64,000 bases of DNA from Verrucomicrobia subdivision 3 bacterium UBA693 (GCA_002298785.1 DBMR01000025.1:1-64000); one strand, 5' to 3'. Numbered from the stretch's first letter, positions 52,489-61,425 are shown. The notes: a model not told the origin generated them from the letters alone. Numbers and translations are program-made.

Positions 52489-54888
52489 TTACCAGTGCAG
52501 ATTTACTGAAGCGAGCACCTGGTGCGCGGTGAAATCGACCAGGTGGCCGCTGGTGGGTTCATTGTAGGAGAAGTAAGCGTACTGCAGCCGACCCGTAACG
52601 GTCCGATTGAAAGCGTGCCGCAACCCCATCTGGATGCCGTGGCGGTCGAAGTCAGTGCCCAGAGGCAGGCCATCCTGCGTGTTATTCTGGCCGTAGCGCG
52701 CCTGGGAAAAAGTATAGCCCGCGAAAAGATCGGTGGAATCATCGATGGTCCAGTTGACGCTGGCGAAAACGGACCATAAATCACCGCGATAGGGCGCCAC
52801 AGACGCACTGCCGTTATCTGCGGTCGTGGTGTCGCTGTTCAAGTAGGAGAGCGTCGCCGACAAGGAGACCCGGCGAATTGGCGTGAAGGTGGCGTTGGCG
52901 CTGACGCCGTGAGTTCGGTAACGGCCGGCCAGCACCTGGCCGCCGGGGGTGGCGTCGGCACCCGCCAGGTCCGCCGAGGTGGCGCCGGTGGTGGTGCGAT
53001 AATCGCTGTCATTCCAGCGGTAGGTCAGGGTGGCGGTAACCCAATTCGCCGGGCGGAAGGTTGCCCGCGCTTCAATCTCATCCGCGACAATGCCCCGCGC
53101 CTGAATGAAACCCGGATAGGCTCCATCGTGTTGTGCCAGCGAGTAATCGTATTGAGTGTGGCGATCGCGATGGCGGTAGTGGCCACCGAAGGAAACGCGC
53201 GCCCAGGGTGATGAACTGAACCCCACCAGGTAATCCTGCCAGGTGGCCGCGGCGTCCGAAGCCAGTTGGAAGGCATGCGGGCCGCCGTCCTGATCCGCGG
53301 TCCGGCTGTAGTCTTCCTGCTTGAGCCGGGCTTCAGCAAACAGGACCGTGAACGGCAGCCCCGTATAGCGCAACACGATGTTTTCTTCCGCCGTTGTTTG
53401 GTTAAGCGCGGATTGTTCCGTGGCGGGATAGCGAAAAATCCCCGAGGTGGGATCCGCCGGATCTACCACTTCATCCATATTCGCATCTCCGAACGTTTCC
53501 TGGCGCTTCCATTGGCCCTGGATGCCGATGGTCGCGGTAAATTGCCGGAGCGGTTGGAATTGGGAGGTGGCGTTGGCGACCTGCCAGATCTCGTTTAACA
53601 GAAGCTTGTTTGCGGACCACGCGCTGCCGGCCGCTGGTTGACCGGCGGCGTCTTGCGGGTTCAGGTGAAGCGAGGAATCCGCATCGAGCCAGGAATAGCG
53701 ATAACCCACGCCGGCCAGCCACCAATCGTAAAGCTGCTTTTGAACCCGGGCCGTATTGTCAATTTGCAGGGAATGATGCGCTTCCTGAACCACGGTCAAC
53801 AGGTCCGGCGCCGCTCCTCCCGCCGAAACATAAAGCGCATCCGTGCGGCGCGTGTTCAGGGAATGAATTTCGGCGCGCAAAGTGTCCTCCAACTGGTAGC
53901 CATGGGTATCAAAGGTAACGCCCAGGCGGAAGATATCGGCGGATTCATTGATCTGCTCAAACGCTGGATATATACTGCGAGCATCCAGGAAATCGCCCGT
54001 GGGTGAAGCCACCGGTCCCCAGGTGAGCATCGATTTGGCCCCGTCCTTATACTGGTGCTCGTAACCGATCACGAGGCGTGGCCATTGGGGCAGCGTCAAC
54101 CCCAGCTCCACCCAAACCCGGCCGATGTCGAGGTGCAAATCTTCGCCCAACCGGTAGAACGGCGGCGTGAATCCTCCATAATAGCCGCCGCCATCGTCAT
54201 AGTATTTTCGATACTGCTCGAACCCCAGTCGCGCGAATCCTAGCTCCGGCTTTTTCAGGTCGAGGGTGAGATGATAATCATCGCGTGAAAGGTGGCCCTC
54301 CACGGTAACCGCTCGGCCGTCCGCTCCCTGCTGGCTCAAGCTGAATCGTTCCACCCCGCCGTCCCAGCCGTCCGGACGCCATTCCAACTCGCGAAACTTC
54401 GCCTTATCGCCCTGGACCATCGTGCCCATTACCAGCGGCGTGACTTCGATGACCGAGGCCGTCGCGAGTTGATTGCTGCCATCGTTCCAAACCACACCCT
54501 GGTCAATCCAGGCCCGGAGGACCGCCACCTGGTTGGTAGATAACGGCGCGCCTTTGCTTTCTGGTGGCATTTCCATTTCTGGAACCAGGCGGGCGACATA
54601 ATCGATCAGCGGACTCTTCGCGCTGTCGCCTGGAACAATGTCCAAACCGTTGTTGCCACCCTTCAGGGCCAGCGTGCGTTCCGTCAGACGGAAATTGCTT
54701 TTCGGGCGCTCGGGACCGTGGCAGCGCAGGCAGTTTTCCTGCAGGATGGGCTTGATGTCGCGTTGAAAATCGATGGGCCGGGATTCGGGCGCGGGCAGCT
54801 TCGATTCATCTATGTCCGCCGCCGCCACGCCCAGAGAGGAGAGCAGCCAGAAAGCCAGCCGGGGCGCACGGTGGGCGGTTGGGTTCAT
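52489..54888 (-). CDS. outer-membrane beta-barrel (MtrB/PioB-like) with fused N-terminal c-type heme domain
   Basis: The 799-residue protein starts with a signal peptide and a PSCyt1-like heme domain (IDFQRDIKPILQENCLRCHG, CxxCH at 53-57; WIDQGVVW at about 127). From about residue 190 the sequence is alternating beta-strand of outer-membrane type (GYEHQYKDGAKSM, GYRYSWLDADS, ATLTYRWNDSDY, FAGYTFSQARYG) and ends in an aromatic, VNLHW. The position next to a DmsE-like cytochrome supports an MtrB/PioB-like porin that sheathes the cytochrome and conducts electrons across the outer membrane. The fused heme could extend the conduit. ATG 54888 follows the cytochrome stop by 5 bases. Confidence 0.78.
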   Translation of the reverse strand: MNPTAHRAPRLAFWLLSSLGVAAADIDESKLPAPESRPIDFQRDIKPILQENCLRCHGPERPKSNFRLTERTLALKGGNNGLDIVPGDSAKSPLIDYVARLVPEMEMPPESKGAPLSTNQVAVLRAWIDQGVVWNDGSNQLATASVIEVTPLVMGTMVQGDKAKFRELEWRPDGWDGGVERFSLSQQGADGRAVTVEGHLSRDDYHLTLDLKKPELGFARLGFEQYRKYYDDGGGYYGGFTPPFYRLGEDLHLDIGRVWVELGLTLPQWPRLVIGYEHQYKDGAKSMLTWGPVASPTGDFLDARSIYPAFEQINESADIFRLGVTFDTHGYQLEDTLRAEIHSLNTRRTDALYVSAGGAAPDLLTVVQEAHHSLQIDNTARVQKQLYDWWLAGVGYRYSWLDADSSLHLNPQDAAGQPAAGSAWSANKLLLNEIWQVANATSQFQPLRQFTATIGIQGQWKRQETFGDANMDEVVDPADPTSGIFRYPATEQSALNQTTAEENIVLRYTGLPFTVLFAEARLKQEDYSRTADQDGGPHAFQLASDAAATWQDYLVGFSSSPWARVSFGGHYRHRDRHTQYDYSLAQHDGAYPGFIQARGIVADEIEARATFRPANWVTATLTYRWNDSDYRTTTGATSADLAGADATPGGQVLAGRYRTHGVSANATFTPIRRVSLSATLSYLNSDTTTADNGSASVAPYRGDLWSVFASVNWTIDDSTDLFAGYTFSQARYGQNNTQDGLPLGTDFDRHGIQMGLRHAFNRTVTGRLQYAYFSYNEPTSGHLVDFTAHQVLASVNLHW

Positions 54889-54893
54889 TCGGT

Positions 54894-55691
54894 TCAATAG
54901 AGCAGGTGGTGGTTGATGTCGGAGCCGTGAATCGCGGTATGGCAGCCGGAAGTCCAACAAGCGCCCCGGGTGACGAGGGTGCTGTGATTGATGGCGCCGA
55001 TGACAAACTGGCCGTTCGGCACTCCCGCGCCCTGCACCTGGGCATGGCAACGCAGGCACAGGTTCAGATCGGGTTGGATCAGCATCTTGGCGTTGATGGA
55101 TCCGTGCGGCTGGTGGCACGCCGTGCAACCTTCGCGCATGGCTTCATGCGCATATACTCTGGGGCGGGTCTGATCCCGATGACATTGGGCGCACGGCTCA
55201 TCGGCCCGGGCCATGGACATCCCGCCGGCCGGCTTCAGGATCTCGAGACCGTGCGGGTCATGGCATTGGACGCAGTTCATTTTGCCCTCCATTACCGGGT
55301 GACGCTGCGGCAGATGAAACTGTGCGCGGGTCTCAAGGTGGCATTGGAAGCAGGCCGACGGATCTTTGCCCGGGTTAACGATGAACTTGCCGCGCCCGCC
55401 TCCGGCGGCGATGTGCCTGCTACCGGGGCCGTGGCAGCTCTCGCAACCGGTTTCCCCGACTGGTTTGGCGGCGGGAATCTGCACTCGGGCATGCGGCGTG
55501 GAGGCGAACCCCCGGGTATAATTGACGTGACAGTCAGCGCAGGAACGATTGCCGGTAAACGTCGCATCCGGGATTTGTGGGGCGACGACCAAGGTGCGTT
55601 CGAGACTGGAACAGGAGATCAGCAATCCGCCAGCCAGCGCGGTGCCCGCGATCATCAGGATGCGCGCGTGCTGGATCCGGGTGGTGCCCAT
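54894..55691 (-). CDS. DmsE/MtrA-like multiheme c-type cytochrome, lipoprotein
   Basis: The 265-residue protein has a lipoprotein-type signal (GGLLISC, Cys at 27) and seven CxxCH motifs (starting at 51, 83, 114, 140, 167, 189 and 212) plus a CX4CH (245-251), so up to eight hemes. The CHGPGSRH and STPHA segments match DmsE-family cytochromes, normally decaheme. It should carry electrons through the MtrB-like barrel whose gene follows at once. Two fewer hemes than the family standard is notable. Confidence 0.85.
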   Translation of the reverse strand: MGTTRIQHARILMIAGTALAGGLLISCSSLERTLVVAPQIPDATFTGNRSCADCHVNYTRGFASTPHARVQIPAAKPVGETGCESCHGPGSRHIAAGGGRGKFIVNPGKDPSACFQCHLETRAQFHLPQRHPVMEGKMNCVQCHDPHGLEILKPAGGMSMARADEPCAQCHRDQTRPRVYAHEAMREGCTACHQPHGSINAKMLIQPDLNLCLRCHAQVQGAGVPNGQFVIGAINHSTLVTRGACWTSGCHTAIHGSDINHHLLY

Positions 55692-55762
55692 GATTCAGGA
55701 ATCATTGGTGGAACCGCCCGCGCGGGTCGGGAGGACCCAAACGCGTTGGCGGTTCCAGCGGT

Positions 55763-56632
55763 TCATGGATTGGGGAGGAGCCGCGCCCGGAAGAATCGGC
55801 CACTTGGGTTCGCGGTGGGAGCGGAGAACTGCATCGTGGAATTCGTGGCCACGAAACTGGCGAACAACTGCCAGCTCGCGAAATTGGTGGTGTAGTCAAT
55901 CGCGTAGCTCAGGTTGGGGGTGAGGCTGAGTCGCAACGACAAGTTGCCGGCCTTTAGTGCCGGAGGATTATCGAAGCGGATCGGTCCGGGTGAAACCACC
56001 GTGACTGTGACCACGGATGAAGTCTTGCTCATGCCGAGGTTATCCACGGCCTGCGCGGTGAAATTGTAGACGCCGGTGGAGAGGTTGGTGGCTGTGAAAG
56101 CGTAGGGACTGGTAGTGGCGTTACCGAGGGGGACGGCACCGGAGAGAAACTCTACGTTTGTGACCGTTCCATCCGGGTCGCTGGCGTCGGCCCGCAACGT
56201 GATGGTGGCCGGCGCTGCCAGCGTGATGCCCGAGGCTGGATTCGTCAAAGTCACCACGGGCGGCTGATTCACCGGCCGCACGTAGATGATACCGGTCATC
56301 CCAAAAGTATGGTGCGGTGAGCAGAAGTAGCCGTAGGTCCCGGCGTTCGTGAAAGTCACGGAGAACGTGCCCGGACTGGTAAACAATGGCGAACTGGTCC
56401 AGGCCGAATTGCTGCTGACGACATTATGGCTGGTCAGGGTGGTGTTCGTCCAAAGCACGGTGTCCCCGGCATTGTTGGTCAGGATTGGCGGTTGAAAGGC
56501 GAAGTTGACCAGGCGCACAAGGTTGGTCGCTGCCGAGGCCGGGAGGACGCAGGCAGCCACAAGCATGGTCAGAATGATTTGGTTTCGGTACGAGGACCAC
56601 CGCGGCGCGCGGTAGCTGGAAGTTGTGGTCAT
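55763..56632 (-). CDS. exported cupredoxin with Ig-like domain
   Basis: The 289-residue protein has a signal peptide (ILTMLVAACVLPASA), a plastocyanin-like domain (about 35-120; NFAFQPPILTNNAGDTVLW, TSHN, YFCSPHHTFGM giving a type 1 copper site His-Cys-His-Met), an Ig-like domain (about 125-215; VTLTNPASGITLAAP...) and a C-terminal beta region typical of verrucomicrobial secreted proteins. It probably passes electrons in the periplasm. ATG 56632 gives the only signal peptide. It sits directly upstream of the multiheme cytochrome, so a shared role is likely. Confidence 0.82.
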   Translation of the reverse strand: MTTTSSYRAPRWSSYRNQIILTMLVAACVLPASAATNLVRLVNFAFQPPILTNNAGDTVLWTNTTLTSHNVVSSNSAWTSSPLFTSPGTFSVTFTNAGTYGYFCSPHHTFGMTGIIYVRPVNQPPVVTLTNPASGITLAAPATITLRADASDPDGTVTNVEFLSGAVPLGNATTSPYAFTATNLSTGVYNFTAQAVDNLGMSKTSSVVTVTVVSPGPIRFDNPPALKAGNLSLRLSLTPNLSYAIDYTTNFASWQLFASFVATNSTMQFSAPTANPSGRFFRARLLPNP

Positions 56633-56736
56633 AGAACTTTCGATTTGAGTGGTCAGTGGCGCCGCGATCCGAAGGAACCAGGAGTCGTCCAACTGGTCGC
56701 GGCGCTGTGTTTCTTTCAGGTCATACGAGGTGGGAT

Positions 56737-57825
56737 TCAGTGGTGGGTTTTCACTGAACGAATAACCCCCAGCAAACCGTGCTCCTCGTCGCCCGGTCCG
56801 GCAGTGAAATAGAGCGCATGACCTTCCGGTCCCGGTCCAAACGTCAAACCCCACAGCCCTTCGATCTTGATGACGGCTCCATTCGAGTCGGCAATTTGGC
56901 CGAGGTACGCCCCCGTCGTCGGGTTAAAGGCGTTCACCGTGCCGTCGCCGAAATTCCCGATCAGCAACGCGCCGGAGTACTTGCCGAAGTCATGAGGCGC
57001 CATCGCCAAGCCCCAGGGCGCGTTCAAAGTTCCCTGCGAGGCAAATCGCCGAACCAGCTTCCCGTCGAGATCAAATTCATCCACATACCCCAGCCCGGGA
57101 CCCGCCGTCTCGTCGCCGTCGGTCGGCGCCGCCTTGAAGGCAAAGGTCACGAACAAATGTCCGTTGAGGATGCGCATACCGAACGGCACGTAGCTGGCAT
57201 TGGCCAGCGTGGGATCGGTGAAGGATTTCACTCGTTGCCATCCGCCGTCATACGCCTCGACCATCCCCTGGCCGAAGTTGGCCGCGAACAGCCGGGAGGC
57301 GCCACGACCGACGGCGATCGACATGCTTTTGTAAATCGCTCCGGCGCCCGAGTTGTTCACCGCAATCATGGCGTGATGGGAATCAACCGCGGGATTCCAA
57401 CCCGCGATGGTTCCGTCTTCGGTCACGAACAGCAACAGGCTCGCCCGGGAGTGCATGCCGGACTTGTCGAGCAGGAAGCTGCGGCCCGATCGATTCATCG
57501 CCAGGTCGGTGACGGCTCCGCCGGACTGGCTGCCGGGCGCCGGAATTTGTAGACTAAATGTCCCCAGCCGGCCGTTGTTGCGGTAACTCGTTACCATGCC
57601 GGCGTGGTTGTCGGCGACTAGCAAACGGTCGCCGCCCAAATTGATGATCCCCCACGGATTCAGCAGGTTGGGATCGGTGTAAGTCGCCATCCCAGCCAAA
57701 TCGCCGGTCAGGTTGACTTGTTGATAAACGGAAGAGCTGGACGCCGCCGCGCTCAAAATGCCTCCGGCCATGACCCCGGCGATCACCGTCGCGGTCCCGA
57801 GGTTAAGTTTTCGTATCGTCTTCAT
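56737..57825 (-). CDS. TIGR03118-family secreted beta-propeller protein
   Basis: The 362-residue protein has a signal peptide and repeats of an NHL/propeller kind (NPWGIINLGGDRLLVADNHA, GTIAGWNPA, LFAANFGQGMVEAYD, NAPWGLAMAPHDFGKYSG, LLIGNFGDGTVNAFNP). This pattern defines the TIGR03118 family, known mainly from Planctomycetes, Verrucomicrobia and Acidobacteria and of unknown function. It is the first gene of the conduit cluster (104 bases before the cupredoxin). ATG 57825 precedes the signal peptide. Confidence 0.8.
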   Translation of the reverse strand: MKTIRKLNLGTATVIAGVMAGGILSAAASSSSVYQQVNLTGDLAGMATYTDPNLLNPWGIINLGGDRLLVADNHAGMVTSYRNNGRLGTFSLQIPAPGSQSGGAVTDLAMNRSGRSFLLDKSGMHSRASLLLFVTEDGTIAGWNPAVDSHHAMIAVNNSGAGAIYKSMSIAVGRGASRLFAANFGQGMVEAYDGGWQRVKSFTDPTLANASYVPFGMRILNGHLFVTFAFKAAPTDGDETAGPGLGYVDEFDLDGKLVRRFASQGTLNAPWGLAMAPHDFGKYSGALLIGNFGDGTVNAFNPTTGAYLGQIADSNGAVIKIEGLWGLTFGPGPEGHALYFTAGPGDEEHGLLGVIRSVKTHH

Positions 57826-57881
57826 AACTGTTAGCTTGGTTGTCGTTTGTCGATTGCTCGTCGGGATCACCGATTAAGCAA

Positions 57882-57902
57882 TCATGCTAATAAGATGCAT
57901 GA
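57882..57902. promoter_or_regulatory. inverted repeat between divergent genes
   Basis: TCATGC (57882-57887) and GCATGA (57897-57902) frame a 9-base AT-rich spacer in the divergent region between the TIGR03118 gene and the HtrA-like gene. A two-fold regulator site is possible; no specific regulator is implied. Confidence 0.3.
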
Positions 57903-57991
57903 GACGAGGTTTGGTTCCCGGAATTCCCGCAGCGGGGTCCGGTGTTCCTGGGTGAAACTTGCGCCCTGTCGGGATTGCGCAATGTTATCCC

Positions 57992-58978
57992 ATGCGCATC
58001 AAGCTGCTGAGTGAGAACGAAGAACACCGGACGCGAACCGAGGTGGAGCCGCAGGGGGCGGATCAGGATTACCTCGATGCCTATTCGCGCGCGGTGGTGC
58101 GGGCGGTAGCCCAGGCGGGGCCCTCTGTGGTCCATGTGCGCGCGGAGGCCTCAGGCCGGGGCGGCACGGGCTCAGGTTTTTTGATTTCCCCGGATGGCTT
58201 TGTGATGACCAACAGCCATGTGGTGCACGGGTCCGACCGGATGTCGGTGCGGACGGCCGAAGGTCGTGAAGGCCGTGCCGAGTTGGTGGGAGATGATCCG
58301 GACACCGATCTGGCGGTGCTGCGGGTGAACCTGCCGGAGTTGCGCCATATCGCTTTCGCGAAATCCGGGATGGTGCGCGTGGGACAGATCGCGATCGCGA
58401 TCGGCAATCCGCTGGGCTACGACCACTCGGTGACCGCGGGTATTGTGAGCGCACTCGGCCGCACCTTCCCTTCGCGGACCGGGCGCCTGATCGACAATGT
58501 GATCCAGACCGATGCGCCGCTGAATCCAGGCAACTCGGGCGGCCCGCTCATCAACTCCAACGGCGAGGTCATTGGGGTGAATACCGCCATGATTCCCGCC
58601 GCGCAAGGCATCTGTTTTGCCATTGGGAGCAAGACCGCCGAGTTCATTGCGAGCTGGCTGATCAAGGATGGTCGCATTCGGCGGGGATTTCTGGGAGTGG
58701 TCGCGCAGGAAGTGACGATTCACGAGCGGGTGGCTCGTTTTCATAAACTGCGGCAGCGCTCCGGGGCTTTGGTGCTTGATCTCGAGGCCGGTTCGGCCGC
58801 GGCGGCGGGCGGGGTGCAGCGTGATGATGTGATCGTGTGGTTCAACCATGAGGAAGTCCGGTCGGCGCATGACCTGCATCGATTGCTTGTTGGTGAACAC
58901 CTCGAGCATCCGGTCCGGCTCACGGTGCTGCGCCGGCACGAGTTGGTCCATCTGTGGGTCACGCCACGCGAAAGGTAA
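57992..58978 (+). CDS. HtrA-like serine protease without a signal peptide
   Basis: The 328-residue protein has an intact protease triad: TNSHVV (H76), DPDTDLAVL (D106) and NPGNSGGPL (S182), then one PDZ-like domain (about 230-320; GFLGVVAQEVT, GSAAAAGGVQRDDVI). Unlike the HtrA at 24851 it lacks any N-terminal hydrophobic segment, so it is predicted to be cytoplasmic or to use another route. ATG 57992 is chosen over 57959 because the upstream residues do not form a signal or domain. The neighbouring gene is divergent. Confidence 0.85.
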   Translation: MRIKLLSENEEHRTRTEVEPQGADQDYLDAYSRAVVRAVAQAGPSVVHVRAEASGRGGTGSGFLISPDGFVMTNSHVVHGSDRMSVRTAEGREGRAELVGDDPDTDLAVLRVNLPELRHIAFAKSGMVRVGQIAIAIGNPLGYDHSVTAGIVSALGRTFPSRTGRLIDNVIQTDAPLNPGNSGGPLINSNGEVIGVNTAMIPAAQGICFAIGSKTAEFIASWLIKDGRIRRGFLGVVAQEVTIHERVARFHKLRQRSGALVLDLEAGSAAAAGGVQRDDVIVWFNHEEVRSAHDLHRLLVGEHLEHPVRLTVLRRHELVHLWVTPRER

Positions 58979-59035
58979 TCGCGGTCATGGATTTCCGTGG
59001 CCCACCACGGTGGTGATGGGATCCAGGTTTTTTGG

Positions 59036-60253
59036 CTATTGGCCAAAGTTCCCCAAACCGCCGCTCCCACCCGCGAGGTTTCCGCCGCCGGTACCACCAC
59101 CCATGCCGGACCCTCGGGTCGAAGAGGAGGAGGAAGTTTGAGTCTGGCTCGAGGCCCGGGTTGTCAAGGCATCGGTTTGAGTGGTGCGATTCCGCTGGCT
59201 CGAAGTCGTCGTATCCTTCTGGAAGAGGTCCTGCAGCACGTCCGCGACACTTTGCGCGCCGGCATTTTGCAGCTTAATGACCGTGAGCTTCTGCCGCCGG
59301 GCTCCGTCTGCATCGAGGTCCGCTACTACTCTTTCGACCTGGCCGAGGAGTGCCTGGGGTGCGCTGACCACGATCGAGCCGGTACGCTCATCCGCTACTG
59401 CCGTCACCTTGGCTCCTTTCTTCAAGCGTTGACTGGTGCTGGACGGAGTGCTGTTTCCATCCGGGCCAGGCATTCCGCCGCCCATACCGGGTGGACCGAA
59501 ACCGCCCGGCGGCCCACCAAATCCTCCTGGTGATCCACCGATCTGCGTTCCCGTCTGGTTTTGCGACGTGTTTTGGTCCGGAAACAATTCGCTCAATAGA
59601 TCAACCATCTCCGAGGGTGAGGAATTCCGCAAACGGATCACCCGGACCAGCGTGACATCCTGTGCCCCGGCATCGATTGCTTTTACGATTTCAGCCACCC
59701 GACGAATGTTCGCCTGAGTATCGGTGATGACCAGGCTGTTGGCGGATTCATTGGCAGTGATAACCGTCCGGGTCGAAAGTAACGGCTGGAGATCTTTGAC
59801 GATTTGCGAGACCTCGGTGTAGCGGACCGGGAGGATTTGGGTCACCAATTGGGTGTTGGACGGGATTTGCTCGGGATCGCCGCCAAATTTCACCGGCAGC
59901 TCGCGCGTATTGGCGCTGTCCCGGCTGATAATCGTGAGCTTGTTGCCGGCAGTAAGCGCTGCAAAGCCGTTTTTCATCAACACCGAATGCAGCAATTGGA
60001 GCGCTTCCTCGCGGGTGAGATTCTGGGCGCTCCAGATATCGGCGGTGCCTTTAGGGGCCGCCTCCCATTCGAGGGTGCAACCTGCGGCTTCAGCCAGGTG
60101 ATTAAGGACCAATTCCAGTGGCGCCGCGCGGAAAGACACATGCAATTCATTGGTGCCGGTGTCCCGGGTCTCCGTGGCTTCCGTAGCTCGCAGGGGTGTG
60201 GTGATTGGCAGCAGGAAAGCCAGCGCGAGCGGGAAAAGCACGAATAGGCGCAT
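59036..60253 (-). CDS. secretin N-domain protein lacking the secretin barrel
   Basis: The 405-residue exported protein (signal peptide ends near TPLRA) contains an STN/N0-like domain (LHVSFRAAPLELVLNHLAEA, about 38-110), two secretin N-domains (IVKDLQPLLSTRTVITANE; SSPSEMVDLLSELFPD), and a Gly/Pro-rich linker between the later repeats. The tail is a Ser/Thr/Gly-rich stretch. The C-terminal secretin barrel of GspD/PilQ (about 250 residues) is absent, so it cannot form a pore. It may be a periplasmic adaptor. It sits 40 bases after a small membrane-protein gene. Confidence 0.75.
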   Translation of the reverse strand: MRLFVLFPLALAFLLPITTPLRATEATETRDTGTNELHVSFRAAPLELVLNHLAEAAGCTLEWEAAPKGTADIWSAQNLTREEALQLLHSVLMKNGFAALTAGNKLTIISRDSANTRELPVKFGGDPEQIPSNTQLVTQILPVRYTEVSQIVKDLQPLLSTRTVITANESANSLVITDTQANIRRVAEIVKAIDAGAQDVTLVRVIRLRNSSPSEMVDLLSELFPDQNTSQNQTGTQIGGSPGGFGGPPGGFGPPGMGGGMPGPDGNSTPSSTSQRLKKGAKVTAVADERTGSIVVSAPQALLGQVERVVADLDADGARRQKLTVIKLQNAGAQSVADVLQDLFQKDTTTSSQRNRTTQTDALTTRASSQTQTSSSSSTRGSGMGGGTGGGNLAGGSGGLGNFGQ

Positions 60254-60293
60254 AGATCGAGGTGCGAGTGATCCACTGCTGGACCAGATCGAG

Positions 60294-60467
60294 TCAGGGG
60301 CGCAAGGCGGTCAGAATAATGCCAACGGCCGCCACGACACAGCCGCCGGCAAGCAGCCAGAAGTAACACTCGAGCCGGGCGGTGATGCGCCGAATCTCGA
60401 TGGTTGCAATTTTTACTTCCAACCAATTTGCCGGCGGCTGTTGCATAGTGTGGTGAGTTAAGTTCAT
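60294..60467 (-). CDS. 57-residue membrane protein
   Basis: The frame encodes an amphipathic N-terminal part (NWLEVKIATIEIRRITARLE) followed by one transmembrane helix (YFWLLAGGCVVAAVGIILTA). It lies between the EF-hand gene (61 bases before) and the secretin-N gene (40 bases after) on the same strand. ATG 60467 has a weak AAGGTG ahead; ATG 60446 is an alternative. No family is recognised; it resembles small envelope-anchored partners. Confidence 0.55.
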   Translation of the reverse strand: MNLTHHTMQQPPANWLEVKIATIEIRRITARLECYFWLLAGGCVVAAVGIILTALRP

Positions 60468-60528
60468 CACCTTGTGGGGAGGGCCACCCCTATGAGGCCG
60501 CTCCCCACTTGGGTGCGTTCAGGGCTAA

Positions 60529-61056
60529 TTATTGGGGAGGCGGTTGGGTGTCGCCTCCACGGTGGCCGGGACCCCGCCCGCCACCGGCATGGGGCGGACG
60601 CAGTTCGTCCGGGGTCAACTGTCCGTCTCCGTTGACGTCAAGTTGCAGGAGTGCTGCCGGGGCGTTGGCAATCTCGGTCGCATCGAGTTCCCCGTCACCA
60701 TTGGTGTCCAGAACGGCCATTACGGGCGGCACCGGGCGTTTGGCGCCGGCCGGAGGAGCGGGCCGTTGTTCCTTGCCAGCGGCGTCACCCGGAGGTTTCG
60801 GCATCAGCTCGTCCGCTGAGAGTTTGCCATCGCCATTGGCGTCGAGGGTTAACAAGGCCTGGGAGGCGTTGGCGATCTCGGTGGCTTCCAGCACCCCATT
60901 GGTATTGATGTCGAGCACACGAATGAAGGGAGGGGCGCCGTGCGGTCCGCGTCCCGGAGGCCCGCCGAAACCGTGGGGCCCGCCCGGACCGGGTTGGGCC
61001 AGCGCGGTCGCCGCGCTCAAACTCAGGATCACTGCGAATTGGGTCATTAATTTCAT
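60529..61056 (-). CDS. secreted EF-hand protein
   Basis: The 175-residue protein has a signal peptide (VILSLSAATALA), Gly/Pro-rich linkers and four calcium-binding EF-hand loops: DINTNGVLEATE, DANGDGKLSADE, DTNGDGELDATE and DVNGDGQLTPDE. All keep the Asp/Asn ligands at 1, 3, 5 and Glu at 12. Likely a periplasmic or extracellular calcium-binding protein. It is divergent from the OmpR-type regulator gene and may be regulated by it. Confidence 0.85.
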   Translation of the reverse strand: MKLMTQFAVILSLSAATALAQPGPGGPHGFGGPPGRGPHGAPPFIRVLDINTNGVLEATEIANASQALLTLDANGDGKLSADELMPKPPGDAAGKEQRPAPPAGAKRPVPPVMAVLDTNGDGELDATEIANAPAALLQLDVNGDGQLTPDELRPPHAGGGRGPGHRGGDTQPPPQ

Positions 61057-61248
61057 ATGGCTTTCAGTTTTGATGGCCGGGCGCACGCTGGCGAAAGGCG
61101 CTTCAGCCATCGGGATGTGGTGTGACTCGCCAGCTCTCGCCTCCGTGCTGGAAGCGGGTGAGGAACTGATCAGCGCTGATTCATTTTTCATTCTCACGCG
61201 CTAACCTTAGCTCGTCGCACCTTAAGAGAACGTGAACGTGAAAATTAT

Positions 61249-61266
61249 TTTGAAATTTCTTTGAAA
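61249..61266. promoter_or_regulatory. TTTGAAA direct repeat, candidate response-regulator site
   Basis: TTTGAAA occurs at 61249-61255 and again at 61260-61266, 11 bases apart, the spacing expected for an OmpR-family dimer on one face of DNA. It lies in the 369-base gap 61057-61425 between the divergent EF-hand and OmpR genes. Nearby GAACGTGAACGTGAAAA forms a short tandem repeat. The rest of the gap holds no gene. Confidence 0.4.
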
Positions 61267-61425
61267 CGCCCGGCCGACGGTGGTTGGAACTCGCTCCGGG
61301 ATATCGAATCGCTTAATCTTGCCTTAAGGTAGACATTCTATCATGTACTCGCGGCGAGTGATGTCTCGCGGAGCAACCGAAGCCGGAGGCGGAGCCGGCC
61401 GGAGTCGAAAGAGCGTTACCTGAAT

